Positions 33,434 to 44,053 of a stretch of DNA of 64,000 bases are shown here, piece after piece (position 1 is the first letter of the stretch; each line of letters opens with the position of its first letter). The stretch comes from Thalassia testudinum. Its lineage: Eukaryota; Streptophyta; Magnoliopsida; Alismatales; Hydrocharitaceae. The notes under the pieces were generated by a model, which made no database searches, was not told the DNA's origin, and saw only the letters and a program-made list of their open reading frames with translations. The position numbers and the translations under genes are program-made. The stretch spans positions 22,631,001-22,695,000 of the forward strand of contig JAZHRO010000019.1 of the NCBI GenBank assembly GCA_037157565.1, read 5' to 3'.

Positions 33434-34311
33434 AGCCCCAGATCCAACCGCATTCTCCAAGCTTGAAATAGGGCCTATTTTCCCTATATTCCTCTCTCCC
33501 TCGCAAGCCACAATCTCCACAAGCTCCGGCGGTTTCTCCCCTACTCACTCGTCGTCCAACCATAATACCAGTAGTCTGGTTGTCTTCCTCTCCATCCACC
33601 ACGTCGCGCAACACCAGCTGACGTCGCCTCTGCCCCATCTTCGCCACCGCCTCATCTACGGAGCTTCATCTTTCCCATAGTTGGCAGCCTCACCGGAGTG
33701 GATCCCCTGTCCCTTTCTTCCCTTAGAGGTAGGTTTTTAGATTCTCTCTCTCTCACACTTTCTTTCCCCCTCTTTATTACCCAAAACGACCCACCGACGC
33801 CACTGACCATCGTCACCTTCTCCACCTCTGGCAATACCTCCAACAAGGTGCTCCTGTCTCTTCGCTCCTCCATCCACCTTGCCAACCACCCTACGACCTC
33901 CGCCTCGACTCACTGATCACATCCGCTCACTCCAATCTCTCCATCTATCACCCAAGTGCCCCACCGAACACACCCACTCACACACCCACAGTAAGCCCTA
34001 GGCACACTTGCACAGGCACCCCCACTCCACACCAACCACCCCAACATCTTCGTCATGCTCCGGCGAACCCTTCTGAACATTTTGACATGGCCGCGAGGCT
34101 GTGCTATTGATTTCAGGTTCAGGATGCCTTCCACCATTGTTGTTGAGCTTGAAGCAAGCTTCGAGTCATTCCAGGCTTCGCTTTGCTCCAGGAGATCACC
34201 CCAGGCTATGCGGAATCCTCTCGCGCATGCGTCCAAGCCCTTGCACGAAGACTCCAGTAGCTGCAGCCCTTCAATTTGGCCAAGCACGCTCGGCGGCAAA
34301 TGCGCGAAGGG

Positions 34312-34410
34312 AGGTGGGACATTTAGTCCCACCTCGGAAGCGAAAAGCCACCTGCATACACATAAAAGGCAAAAGCGTCAGAGGCTTATCACCTCCAACA
34401 CAGAGGGTGA
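34312..34410 (+). promoter_or_regulatory. USE-like motif, TATA-like box and hairpin in C3 5' LTR
   Basis: AGGTGGGAC (34312-34320) and GTCCCACCT (34326-34334) form a perfect 9-bp palindrome around ATTTA. The right arm is part of the USE-like GTCCCACCTCG (34326-34336). CATAAAAGG starts at 34361. The stem TCACC (34389-34393) with GGTGA (34406-34410) follows. No run of four T occurs until GGTTTTGCTT at about 34631. A B-box-like GGTTCGATTACC lies at 34540-34551. Confidence 0.5.
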
Positions 34411-35250
34411 GGTCCTCCTCCCCCCTCTCACGAACTCGACTACGATATAGCCCGCAGACCTGGCCACGACCTGATTACCCGACCTATTCACTCCTTGCTC
34501 ACCACACACGTCGGTGAGCCTGGACCCGGGTCTCCATTAGGTTCGATTACCCGACTTGTTAAAGGCTCTGGGAGAGCGACTCTGAAATAGAAAAGAGAGA
34601 AAGAGAGAAGAGAGCTACGCAGGGAAGGGGGGTTTTGCTTTGAGGAGTTTACCTTCGACACTTAGTTGAATTCAGAGAAAGAGCAGGGCTGAAGGAAGAC
34701 GAGGAAAAAGAAGGAAAGGAGGACCGCAGGGCTTAAGGCAAGGCAAAGAAGAGAAAGAGAAGGAAGGAAAAGAGAAGGCCAGCACAGCTCAAGGCCAAGG
34801 TAGAAGAAAGAAGAAGAAGCAAAGGCAGAGAGAGACAAAGAAGAGAAAGAGAAGGATCAGAATTCAGGCAGAAAGCCAAAGAAAGAAGAAGGAAGGAGAA
34901 GACAGAGGCAGAGAAAGAGAAAAGCAATTAGACATTTAAGTTGTCTGATTAAAGAATCAGACGACAGATTTTAGCCTCATTGCATATTTTTACATTGAAT
35001 CATTTGGTGATATTGTAGGAGTATTTGGTGATCTACATCATCATTTTACTCCCATATTTTGCACACTGATACTGCTATTATTGCAATTTCTTTCAGCATA
35101 AATTGTGATCTTGATTTCTCAATACCAATTTGCTCCCTACGTTCGACCTCAGAAATCTTTTCAAGTAATAAAATTATATCTGTTTTGAATGCTTTTTCGG
35201 CTATACTACAACGCAATACTTTTAAAACCCGATTCAGCGTGACGAACATT

Positions 35251-35268
35251 TTGCGCCATTGCCAAGGA
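35251..35268 (+). promoter_or_regulatory. C3 primer-binding site (tRNA-Asp type, degraded)
   Basis: TTGCGCCATTGCCAAGGA lies 2 bases after the 5' LTR. Compared with a perfect tRNA-Asp complement it has four mismatches. The position and the sequence around it match the better-preserved PBS of the A elements and D. Confidence 0.8.
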
Positions 35269-36280
35269 GCAACGGGCAATTTAGAATTCTTGATTACAAT
35301 TCCTGATTTGGTACTAACTTGCCATATCTCTTTTTGTTGTGGTTATTTCAGGGAGAAGAGTCAAAGAATGACAGCTGCACATCAAACACGCCAAGGATAG
35401 GTAATTTCTGATTACTTTCTCTCTTAAGCCCCTCATTCTGAAAAGGAAAAAAAGAGAAAAATCAATTAGGGTTACTTGCTTTCCATTCTTAGCTAATTCA
35501 TCAAGTTGCCTGATTTGATTTCAACAACAAATCTGATTTGTGCACCCATTTAAGGTAATTAGGGCTACCACATTCTTGTTTGAGCCCTAGATATCACATT
35601 TGACAAATTAAATTGGACCAAAATTAGAGCCAATTAAGGATTTCAATTTAGGGTTTTAGAAACACACCTTCATAAGCAAGAATCAACTCTCCAAAATGAT
35701 GTGTGCCTAAGCCTTGGTTGAAGTGATTTATTCAAGCAAACCCTAAAATTCAGGCTCTTAAATCCCACTTGAATCCTAAAAGAAGGGACCTAAAACTTCT
35801 CAAAGGACAAATAGGTGAAGTTGACCCACCTTGTTGGGTCAACCAACCTTGAAATTAGGTCACTTTGCGCACTCAATACATCTAAAGTTCAAGTAAAATC
35901 TTAAGCACCCTTGCTCTTAATTAAAACTGCTTGACTTAAGAGGTCAAGTCCCCATTCTGGTCTACTTGGAACATCAGTGACAAGAGAGGTCGGGTGGGGG
36001 AAATCCTATAACCCGTGGGGGTGCTCTACCATGTAGGGGTCTTTGAGGGACTCTCCCTCTCTGGCTGCCCAGGTATTTCTCAGGTGGACGACTTTCTGAC
36101 TAAGGGGTATCATCTGCCTTGAACCTCTATAGTCATTCAAAGTTTTTGGGTGTCTTGATTGGGTCCATCACATTCTACTCTCATCTAGACCATCGGTGCA
36201 TGTTCGGTAGGAGGTCCTTAGGACCATCCATGAGGCCTCCTTTAGTCATTCACTCCTGTCGAGGCTAGGCCTTGACTTCC
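35269..36280 (+). other. C3 5' leader (noncoding)
   Basis: This is about 1 kb between PBS and gag. No gene is supported; only short open stretches exist. The leader plausibly held packaging and dimerization signals, but none is recognizable. Confidence 0.7.
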
Positions 36281-37950
36281 ATGTTTGTGCAGCAACCCCA
36301 TCACATAGACATCTCCTCTAAGTCGTCTGAACCCAATTCTCCTTCTTCCATCAACATGGCACAACCCGCAGAAGAAAAGAATAACCTTGAGAACCAACTT
36401 CATTGCCTTAATGATTTATTCCAAGCCTTTGTGAATCCACCGCAGCGTCCTATGATGCGAGATCATTACAATCCCACTGTGGTGGCGATCGAACCTTGAG
36501 TCCAAATCCCGGTTGGAGGTTCTGATTCTGAACTCAAGCCAAACATGATTCATGCTATTCCAAAGTTTCATGGGCTCAATTCCAAGGATCCTTTCCAGCA
36601 CATCAAACAACTCAAGCATCTGGCCCAAACCTTCGAGTCAGATGTCCAAAATCAGGATATTCTTCTCATGAAGATGTTCTCCTTCTCTCTCATGGACAAA
36701 TAGCTCACTAGTATCAGACTCAAACACATCCAATAAACACATGGGTTGAACTACAATCTGAGTTTCTAATAATGTTCTTCCCAGTTTACAAAATCAGATC
36801 ACACACTTCACACAATAGCCTAGAGAACCACTTCACGAGTCATGGTATCATTTTCTAGATCTCATGTGAAAGTGCCCCCATCACGGAGTTCCTAGATGGG
36901 AACAAGTCTAGTCTTTTTACCAGGGACTCCGTGAAGATATCCATCTATTCGTCAATGCAACTTGCGGAGGAAATATCATGGGTCAACATGAAGACACTGT
37001 GTGGGAGATTCTCGAGAATATGTGTGAGAACTCCATCAATAATGACTCCATGGGCCTATTCAACCGAACGAATGCTTGCGCATCGACGAATCCAGGGGGG
37101 GCACATGAGATGCAAGGCCTGTCCGCATCTGTCGACTTAGAATTGATGGGCAGTCATTTGGGCAAGGTCTCTATCATTAAGAAGAAGGTGGATGAGCTAA
37201 CTCGACATCTGTAGTGAGCCACCTCTACACAAAACCCGTTCGCACAGCCGTCCTCTGGGAGGGAAGCTATGCATAACATCTATCACCGATCTTCTCAGGG
37301 GATGGACCCATATCCACCCCCGTCTGACTCCAGGACCGGAGGAAACATCGATCCTGCCTACTCTAGTTGGGGGAACTCTGAACCCTCGTACTCTGACTTT
37401 TCTGAGGTTCCTCATACCTGCGAGGACCTCAACGCCATCCAGAATAACCCATTCTCTAACACCTATAACCCTGGATGGCGGAATCATCCCAATTTCCTGT
37501 GGGTGGGAAATATTCAAAATCAGAGACCACCATATCAACCTCGTCCACAAGCTCCTCGTCCATATTAGCCACCTCAACCTCGACCCAACCCCACCTATCA
37601 ATCTGGGCCAACTCAGACAGATCAAATGACTCTTATCCTTCAGACTCTAGTTGACATTCAAAAGATGAATGCGGCTATGCAGAAACGACATAAAGATAAG
37701 ATCACAGAGGTTCGCAATCAACTCGCCCAGATGGCAAATTCCCACCAACCTAGCACACTCCCTTCGCAACCTCTATCAAATCCGAATAACGTGCCGAACC
37801 AGAGGCGCGTTATGAACCCAAATCCGGGCCAGGCCCATATGATTTATCAGGCCCCTTCTGCTCCATCGCTCGATGGGATGGAAGCTTCAACATCATACTC
37901 AGGATTTCAACAGCTGCCACCTATCTTACCCACACCAAACCAAGACTAGG
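36281..37950 (+). pseudogene. C3 gag (broken)
   Basis: Gag is split over several frames. A possible start, MAQPAEEKNN, is near 36356. The core domain shows KFHGLNSKDPFQHIKQLKHL (about 36560 on) and MKMFSFSLMDK, then TAG. Later frames carry CENSINNDSMGLF (about 37025), YNPGWRNHPNFLWV (about 37457-37506), a proline-rich stretch and the basic segment MQKRHKDKITEVRNQLAQM (37677 on), which is likely coiled-coil. There is no CCHC knuckle. Stops at 36497-36499, about 36701 and about 36734 show it cannot be translated whole. Confidence 0.82.
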
Positions 37951-39046
37951 CAGGACTAAATTCAGTTACAACTTGTTGTGGCAAAGCAACACAAGACCTA
38001 CCTTACCCAAACCACTTTCAGCCAGGTAGTGCTAACCAAAGCCTTAGGATAGTTATCTAGGACACCGCTATCCCAGATCAAGAACCTGGACCTATTCTAG
38101 AGGAACCATCAAGGGTTCCATTTCCCAAGCCCTTGACCAAGGGAAAGAGGACAAACAAACTCGTGGCACCTGAGGAGGACTTGGTCAAGCTCTTTGAATA
38201 GGTCCAGATAAACATCCCCCTAATGGATTCAATTCGCCATGTATCGGCTTACGCATGATTTCTGAAAGATGTGTGTACACCTAAGTATAAGCCGCGAACC
38301 AAAAGTGGGAGCCCAATCGTATTGTCAGAGCAAGCCAGCTATGTAATTTTAAACAAACTACCACCTAAGGTAAAAGACCAGGTACTCCCCAGATTTCCTG
38401 TACAATTGGTGATATCCAATTTGATAGAGCTTTATTGGATCTAGGAGCCTCCATAAACCTAATACCTACATCCCTACTTGACCATATTGAGGAATTTGAG
38501 CTCAAACCGACAGAGGTGACATTACAGTTGGTAGATCGATCTATTAAGTCACCTAAAGGAGTTCTTGAGGATGTCATTATTAGGGTTCAGGATTTCTATT
38601 TCCCGTTGGACTTCGTAGTCTTGGATATGGATGCTCCAAAAAATCTAAGGAATACACCAATTATACTAGGGAGACCCTTTTTGGCCACTGCTAAGGCCAA
38701 CATAAATTGTGAGGGCCAAATTGAACTGAAATTTGGGAACCAAATATTAAAGATTGACATCTCTAAGGCCCAACAAGGGATTAATTGCGGTGTTGTAGAA
38801 CAGATATGTAATATCAAGGCTGTGGTTGACGATCCATATAATGAGGAAAACCTGACTACTTTTGATCAACCACAAGCGGATCAAAACCCACAATCAGAGG
38901 AGTTCGAACTTGACCTAGACACACCCATAACTCCCTCCCTTGCTCCTGACACACACTCTGAACCGTCTGCTGCTACTGATAACCTTGTCCTGGAACTCAA
39001 GCCTCTTCCTGAGCATCTAAAGTACGTCTTTTTGGGTCCCAATTAG
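37951..39046 (+). pseudogene. C3 gag-pro junction and protease (broken)
   Basis: LNSVTTCCGKATQD at about 37958 is the TRSGK-type junction, changed to TCCGK here. After stops at about 38058, 38201 and 38260, the segment before the protease ends in a one-base deletion near 38378. The long frame 38435-39046 opens inside LDLGAS and carries IDRSIKSPKG-like, EDVIIRVQDFYFP, ILGRPFLATAKANINC and the acidic linker DLDTPITPS. It is the same as in C1 and C2 and best preserved in its C-terminal two thirds. Confidence 0.87.
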
Positions 39047-39199
39047 ATGTTTCCTATGATTATCAATTCCAGACTCACACCTAATTAGGAATCCCGTCTG
39101 ATTACTGTTCTCCAGTAACATCGAAGAGCCATTGGATGGACTCTCGATGATTTGACTAGCATCTGTCCCTTTCACTGCACACACCGCATCTATACTGAA

Positions 39200-40060
39200 G
39201 AGGGCACATGACCTTCCCGTAAAATGTGGAGACGTCTGAATCCTAATCTGCAGAAGGCCATAAAAAGGAGATCAACAAGTGGTTAAATGCTGGGATCATC
39301 TACCCGATCTTCGACAGTCGGTGGGTGAGTCCAATCCAGGTTGTGTCTAAAAAGGTAGGACTCACAGTGATCATGAATGAAATCGAAGAAATCATATTGA
39401 CCCTTATGGCAAATTCGTGGAGAGTCTGCATTGATTATAGAAGACTCAATACCTCCGTAAAGAAGGATCATTTCCCACTACTGTTTATTGATCAGATCCT
39501 CGAGAAACTAGGGGGAAATATGTTCTGCTTTTTGGACGGGTACTCCAGTTATAACCAGATGGCAATCCATCCTGAGGACCAAGAAAAGACCACTTTCACC
39601 TACCCCTTCGTAACATACGTGTTTCGACGGATGCCGTTCGGTCTCTACAATGCACCTGCTACTTTTCAGCGGTGCATGCTTGCCATATTCTCATATATGG
39701 TAGGTGATTATTTGGAAGTCTTCATGGATGACTTTTTAGTGTTTGGTGAATCATTTGACGATTGTCTCCTACACTTATTCCAGATCCTCAGGCGGTGCAT
39801 TGACGTGAATCTGGTTCTTTCCTGGAAAAAGAGCCATTTCATGGTGCTTGAAAGAATTGTCCTGGGACATCTCATATCAGAAAAAGGAATCCAGATCGAT
39901 TGAGCCAAGGTGAATCTGATTTCCAAACTCCCTATGCCTAGCTCAATCAAGGACATCAGATCTTTCCTGGGGCACGTTGGTTTTTACCTTCGATTCATTC
40001 TTGATTTCTTAAAGATCGCACGCCCCCTGACTACTCTATTACCTAAGGATCCTTTTGATA
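39200..40060 (+). pseudogene. C3 reverse transcriptase (broken)
   Basis: The frame 39325-39903 carries SPIQVVSKKVGLTVI, CIDYRRLN, FPLLFIDQILEKL, FLDGYSSYNQM, MPFGLYNAPATF and the catalytic FMDDF at residues 133-137 (39721-39735), followed by WKKSHFMVLERIVLGHL. It stops at 39901-39903 where C2 has CGA. The thumb/connection continues in 39910-40164 with SFLGHVGFYLRFI. The N-terminal block at 39250-39320 is frameshifted. Confidence 0.9.
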
Positions 40061-40580
40061 TCTCCAAGGAATGCACTCAAGCATTTGAGATCCTCCGTGA
40101 TCGAGTTACCCAAGCTCCGATCCCACATTCCCCTGATTGGTCTCAACCCTTTGAGATCATGTGAGATGCATCTAATTTCGTTGTAGAAGCGGTACTTGGG
40201 CAAAAAATTGACGGGAAACCCATGGTCATCTACTCTCTAGAAAGACACTTGACGAGGCTCATCATAACACACAGTTACTAAGAAAGAGCTGCTAGCCGTA
40301 GTATTTGCCTTGGAAAAGTTCAGATCATATCTTTTGGGTTCCCATGTTATCATTTACTTGGATCACACAGCTGTAAGGCATCTCCATGCGAAGAAGGACG
40401 CGAAACCTTGACTAATCCGCCGGATCTTGCTGTTGCAAGAATTTGACCTCGAGATTCATGACAAGGTGGGAAAACAGAACATGGTAGCTGATCACTTGTC
40501 CCGCCTTCCTTCTGACATTATCGACCCTTCCGGACCCATTACGGAACATTTTCCTGATGAGCACCTCCTGACTATCAGTA
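40061..40580 (+). pseudogene. C3 RNase H (broken)
   Basis: The first catalytic block reads FEIM, then a TGA in place of Cys, then DASNFVVEAVLGQK. It is followed by a small deletion that removes the usual YYA, then KELLAVVFALEKF, IIYLDHTAVRHL and, after a TGA where C1 has Arg, MVADHLSRLP in the frame 40427-40696. The catalytic Asp, Glu, Asp and Asp codons are all still recognizable although the frame is broken. Confidence 0.85.
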
Positions 40581-41880
40581 CAGGGCTTCCATGGTTTGCT
40601 GATCTAGTAAACTATCTGGCATCACATCAGATCCCGTCTGATTGGCCGAAGGCCAAGAAGGACAAAGTGCTTTCCGATGCCAAGTATTACTTCTGAGAAG
40701 ACCCATATCTCTTCCGCATCGATGTTAATCAAATCATTCGACGATGTGTCTTGGAAGTGAAAATTCAGGACATCTTATCCTTTTGCCATAACCAGGCATG
40801 CGGTGGACACTTCTCTATTCATAAAACCATAGCAAAAGTCCTCCAGTGTGGCTTCTATTGGCCCACAATTTCCAAAGATGCATACAATCACTGTAGGGCA
40901 TGCACTCATTGCCAGACCTTAGCCAACATGAGTCGCCATGATATGATGCCCTTGCTGCCGATTCTCGTATGCGAGATCTTCAACGTCTGGGGGATTGATT
41001 TTATGGGACCCTTTCCTATTTCGGACAGCTTCGAGTACATTGTACTCGCTGTTGACTACGTGTCCAAATGGATTGAAGCCATTCCGACCCGAACCAATGA
41101 TCATAATGTGGTTATCAAATTCATTCATCAGAACATCTTTTCACGGTTCGGGATTCCACGTGCTATAATCTCTGATGGAGGGACCCATTTTACTAATGCT
41201 CAGTTCAGGTCACTGATGACCAAATACGGGGTGTCACACCAAATCTCTACTCCTTATCACCCCCAAACTAATGGTCTAGCTGAGCTATCAAATCTGGAGA
41301 TCAAGAAAATCCTCCAGGTCACTATTCAACCTGATAGGAAAGACTGGTCATCCCAACTTCTGGAAGCTTTGTGGGCTTATAGGACCCCCCACAAAATCCA
41401 ATTAGGTATGTCTCCCTTCATATTGGTGTACGGGAAGGCATGTCACCTCCCAGTCAAATTGGAGCACAAAGCCTATTGGGCAGTACGAACTGCAATGTAG
41501 ATCTTTCTAAGGCAGGAACCCACAGAAAGCTTCAAATGAGCGAGATCGATGAATTACGCCACAACGCATTTGAGAACTCGCGAATTTACAAAGAGCAGGT
41601 TAAGGCCTTTCATGACAAGCACATATCCAGAAAGATCTTTCACCCTGGTCAAAAAGTCCTACTCTTTGATGCCAAGCTTAAACTGTTCCCAGAAAAACTA
41701 AGATCAAAATAGATCAGACCTTACCTCGTCCAACAAATTTTTGGAAATGGAGCCATCGAGATCAGTACACTCAACCACGATTCAGAACCTTTCATCATGA
41801 ACGGTCAGAGACTCAAACCGTTCATTGACCTTACCGATACAAATTTGGCTGAGACATCCTTTACCCTCCATTCTCCCTGA
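40581..41880 (+). pseudogene. C3 integrase (near-intact core, broken C-terminus)
   Basis: The frame 40751-41500 (249 codons) is the best integrase in the window. It holds the zinc-binding set CHNQACGGHF and CRACTHC (residues 12-54) and the complete catalytic triad: Asp83 in GIDFMGP, Asp142 in ISDGGTHF and Glu178 in NGLAEL, spaced exactly DD35E. GMSPFILVYGKACHLP and HKAYWAV follow. A one-base loss near 41490 ends the frame, and the rest (HPGQKVLLFDAKLKL) is in 41440-41712, stopping where C2 has Trp. A TGA at about 40696 breaks the link to RNase H. Confidence 0.92.
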
Positions 41881-42376
41881 GCTCATTGCACCCAACCGAT
41901 GGCGTAAAACTCAGCGCTTAACGGGAGGCAACCCGTCATTATTGAAAAACCTGAAACCTTTCCTGACATTCCTATGCTGAATTTATATTGCACTCTAGGG
42001 TTCATCCATTATAACAGCCGACCCCACCTCAGGTACTCGTACTTAAGCTTGAAATCGTTCGCAATAGTCACCTCAACCCGTTCGCCCACCCAGAACCTGC
42101 TCTAATGAATTATCTAAGCTGAACTCGAACCCACCTAATTTATAATGGGGACATTGCAAATCGTAGGCATGGGGGGTATGAAAGTGCAAAATGCCGTGAA
42201 AATCATCTCACAAGAAAAAGTTTCATCAAAAAAATCACATATTCCAAAAATACAGAAAAAATTTCTTAAAAAAGAACAAAAAAATGGGAGGAGAGAAAAT
42301 TTTGAGGGTATATCTATTTTGAGGAGAAAAAGGGGAAAAGTGAAAACTGTCAAAAAGGAGCACAAGTTGAAAAGAA
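41881..42376 (+). other. C3 3' UTR, left segment
   Basis: It starts with the conserved GGCGTAAAACTCAGCGC and GGGAGGCAACCCG block. At 42166-42181 lies GGCATGGGGGGTATGA, a near copy of the polypurine tract far from the 3' LTR. An A-rich tract (42220-42380) follows. It is interrupted by the SINE-like element at 42398 and resumes at 53650. Confidence 0.75.
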
Positions 42377-42397
42377 AAAGAAAAGAGAAGTCATTAG
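42377..42397. repeat. Target site duplication of the SINE-like element (left copy)
   Basis: AAAGAAAAGAGA-AGTCATTAG at 42377-42397 matches 53628-53649 except for one extra T on the right. C2 has the single empty-site counterpart near 22755-22780. A 21-22 bp A-rich duplication fits target-primed insertion rather than an LTR integrase. Confidence 0.8.
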
Positions 42398-42585
42398 GGT
42401 GCACCTTCTCCCCATAAGGCACTCCTTATGCGGGGTGTGCAGGGTCGAATCCCCGTGGCCTGCCCATACGCATATAGTGTCCTCATGGCGGATGCATCGC
42501 TGATGTTGCCCTACCTCGACTCGACGCTGAAGAGTGGCTGTGAAATCACGGAGTGGCTCCATGGCAAGCGAGAAATTCGGGGGTC
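42398..42585 (+). mobile_element. SINE-like element, left part
   Basis: This element of about 229 bp is split by D; the right part is 53587-53627. It begins GGTGCACCTTCTCCCC and has a B-box-like GGGTCGAATCCCC at about 42443-42455. It ends in a T-rich tail, CCCCTTTTGTTTG. It has no open frame. The long flanking duplication, the small size, the Pol III B-box and the T-rich tail together indicate a tRNA-derived SINE. The A box is not clear. Confidence 0.65.
42581..42585. repeat. Target site duplication of element D (left copy GGGTC)
   Basis: GGGTC at 42581-42585 lies before TGATTGCACC, and GGGTC at 53582-53586 follows CGACACCA. It defines both D ends exactly. Confidence 0.93.
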
Positions 42586-42925
42586 TGATTGCACCACAAA
42601 AATAGGCCTGCAATTGTGCCATCTTGTGCTATTTCCTAGCATTACCAATGCATATTAGGTTCCATAATCGCATTTGTAAAAATACATGCATGCATGCATT
42701 TAATTAAGGGAGGAGAATGAAATAAATGGCCTCGCAATTCGCATTTTCTTCAAGTGCTACTTCGCAATATTCCCATCTTTATTTTTATTTTTATTTCCAT
42801 TAGATTTGGAAATCTCTTCCCACGGCTGCACCTTTCTTCCTCGCACGCCATTCCCTACAGCTACCCTTCCTTGCACCTGCCTCTCCCTGCCAAGGCCATG
42901 CATGAGCCATGCATAGCCAGGGCTC

Positions 42926-42934
42926 TATAAAAGG
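42926..42934 (+). promoter_or_regulatory. TATA box of D 5' LTR
   Basis: TATAAAAGG; the 3' LTR has the same box at about 51802-51810. This is the probable U3/R core promoter. Confidence 0.65.
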
Positions 42935-43065
42935 CCACAACTTCTTCAAACAGCCTGGTCCCAACCGAAAAAACCACACCAGCACTTCTTCTTTACGCCA
43001 CCACCCTCTCCTCCCTCTCCCTCCATACACCAGCCCTCCTCAGAGACACCCGGCAGGCAGGAGCC

Positions 43066-43094
43066 CTCACTGTGGTGCACACCACCACAGTGAG
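43066..43094. repeat. Perfect hairpin with 12-bp arms in D LTR
   Basis: CTCACTGTGGTG (43066-43077) and CACCACAGTGAG (43083-43094) are perfect complements around CACAC. It is conserved without change in the 3' LTR at 51948-51976, about 140 bp downstream of the TATA box, so it would be in the transcript. Confidence 0.85.
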
Positions 43095-43605
43095 ACCACC
43101 ATCGCCCAGCTCTTCAAAGAGCCGGTGGGCGTGGTGGCTCTTTTCTAGTTTTTTTTCCATTCCAACACCTTCAGCCATTGCCGCAAGCTTCAAGGTTTGA
43201 AGCTCGGAGCTTGGTGACAGCAGTAGCGGCAAGGCAGCAGCAACAGCAGCAGCCCCAGCCCCTTCCGCACGTGCCTGCAAGCACCCCAGCCCCTTCCGCG
43301 CATGCCTGCAGGCCTCTCCTCCTCCCACTTCTTCGCTCTGCCACACGCTCGCTTCCGCCCGAAACCAACCTCTGTGCACCTCTACAGCGACCGGCCAAGC
43401 TCCCCAACGCACCCCAGTAGCACCCACAAGCTTCCGCGCGCGCCTGCAAACACCTCGCCTCCCGCTTCTCCGCTATATCATGAGCTTCTCTGTGCCTACA
43501 ACCAGCTGGCGCAGACCATCTTCCTCGCGCGCCAGCCCGCGCGCACCAACCACGAGCCGGCAGCACTCACACCACCTGCAGCTCCCGGTTGCGCAGTGCG
43601 GACGA

Positions 43606-43690
43606 CCACTGTAGCCACTGTTCATGCCAATCTGCGCAACACTGTGGCTACAGTGGGGTGACCGGAAAGCTTCACACTTTACCGGTCACC
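43606..43690. repeat. Two adjacent hairpins in D 5' LTR
   Basis: The first has perfect 13-bp arms, CCACTGTAGCCAC (43606-43618) and GTGGCTACAGTGG (43644-43656). The second starts at the next base, GGTGACCGG (43657-43665) with CCGGTCACC (43682-43690), extended by AAAG/CTTT with one bulged A. The 3' LTR lacks this region. Confidence 0.85.
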
Positions 43691-44053
43691 CGGCGTGCCG
43701 CAACCAGCCCTCGCCCGTGCGCGCGCCCGCCCGCGCGTCTACCTGCCCTCTCCCAGCGCCTACATCCCCGCTCCCTTCGAGCACCCACTTCAGCCTTCGC
43801 ACAGCACAGTGCGTTGTGCATCTTCTCTTCGCACCCTCGCCCTCCAGCACGTGCTTGTCTGCGTGCGTGTGCGCCTGTGTGCAAGCTTGAACCATCAGAT
43901 GACGCCCGCTGGTCGCAGACGCCTTAACCTCAGCAGCGCCCTCTCTCTCCCGCTCTCTCTCTCTCTCTCTCACTCTCTCTCACAACACTCTCTTCACCGA
44001 CGTTTACACACACATTCACTCACACTTCCACACACACACACACACCTATACTC

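Larger units (their letters stand above)
32417..35248 (+). mobile_element. C3 5' LTR (B-type)
   Basis: This 2832-bp LTR runs from TGATGGGAATACC to GACGAACA. It includes the TATA box 33425-33433, the USE-like module 34312-34410, a GA-rich tract and a wobble-containing palindrome (34941-34964). Near 33115-33270 an approximately 70-bp block containing GGAAGGGAGATTCTATGAGA occurs twice in tandem. The 3' LTR has this block once. Confidence 0.92.
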
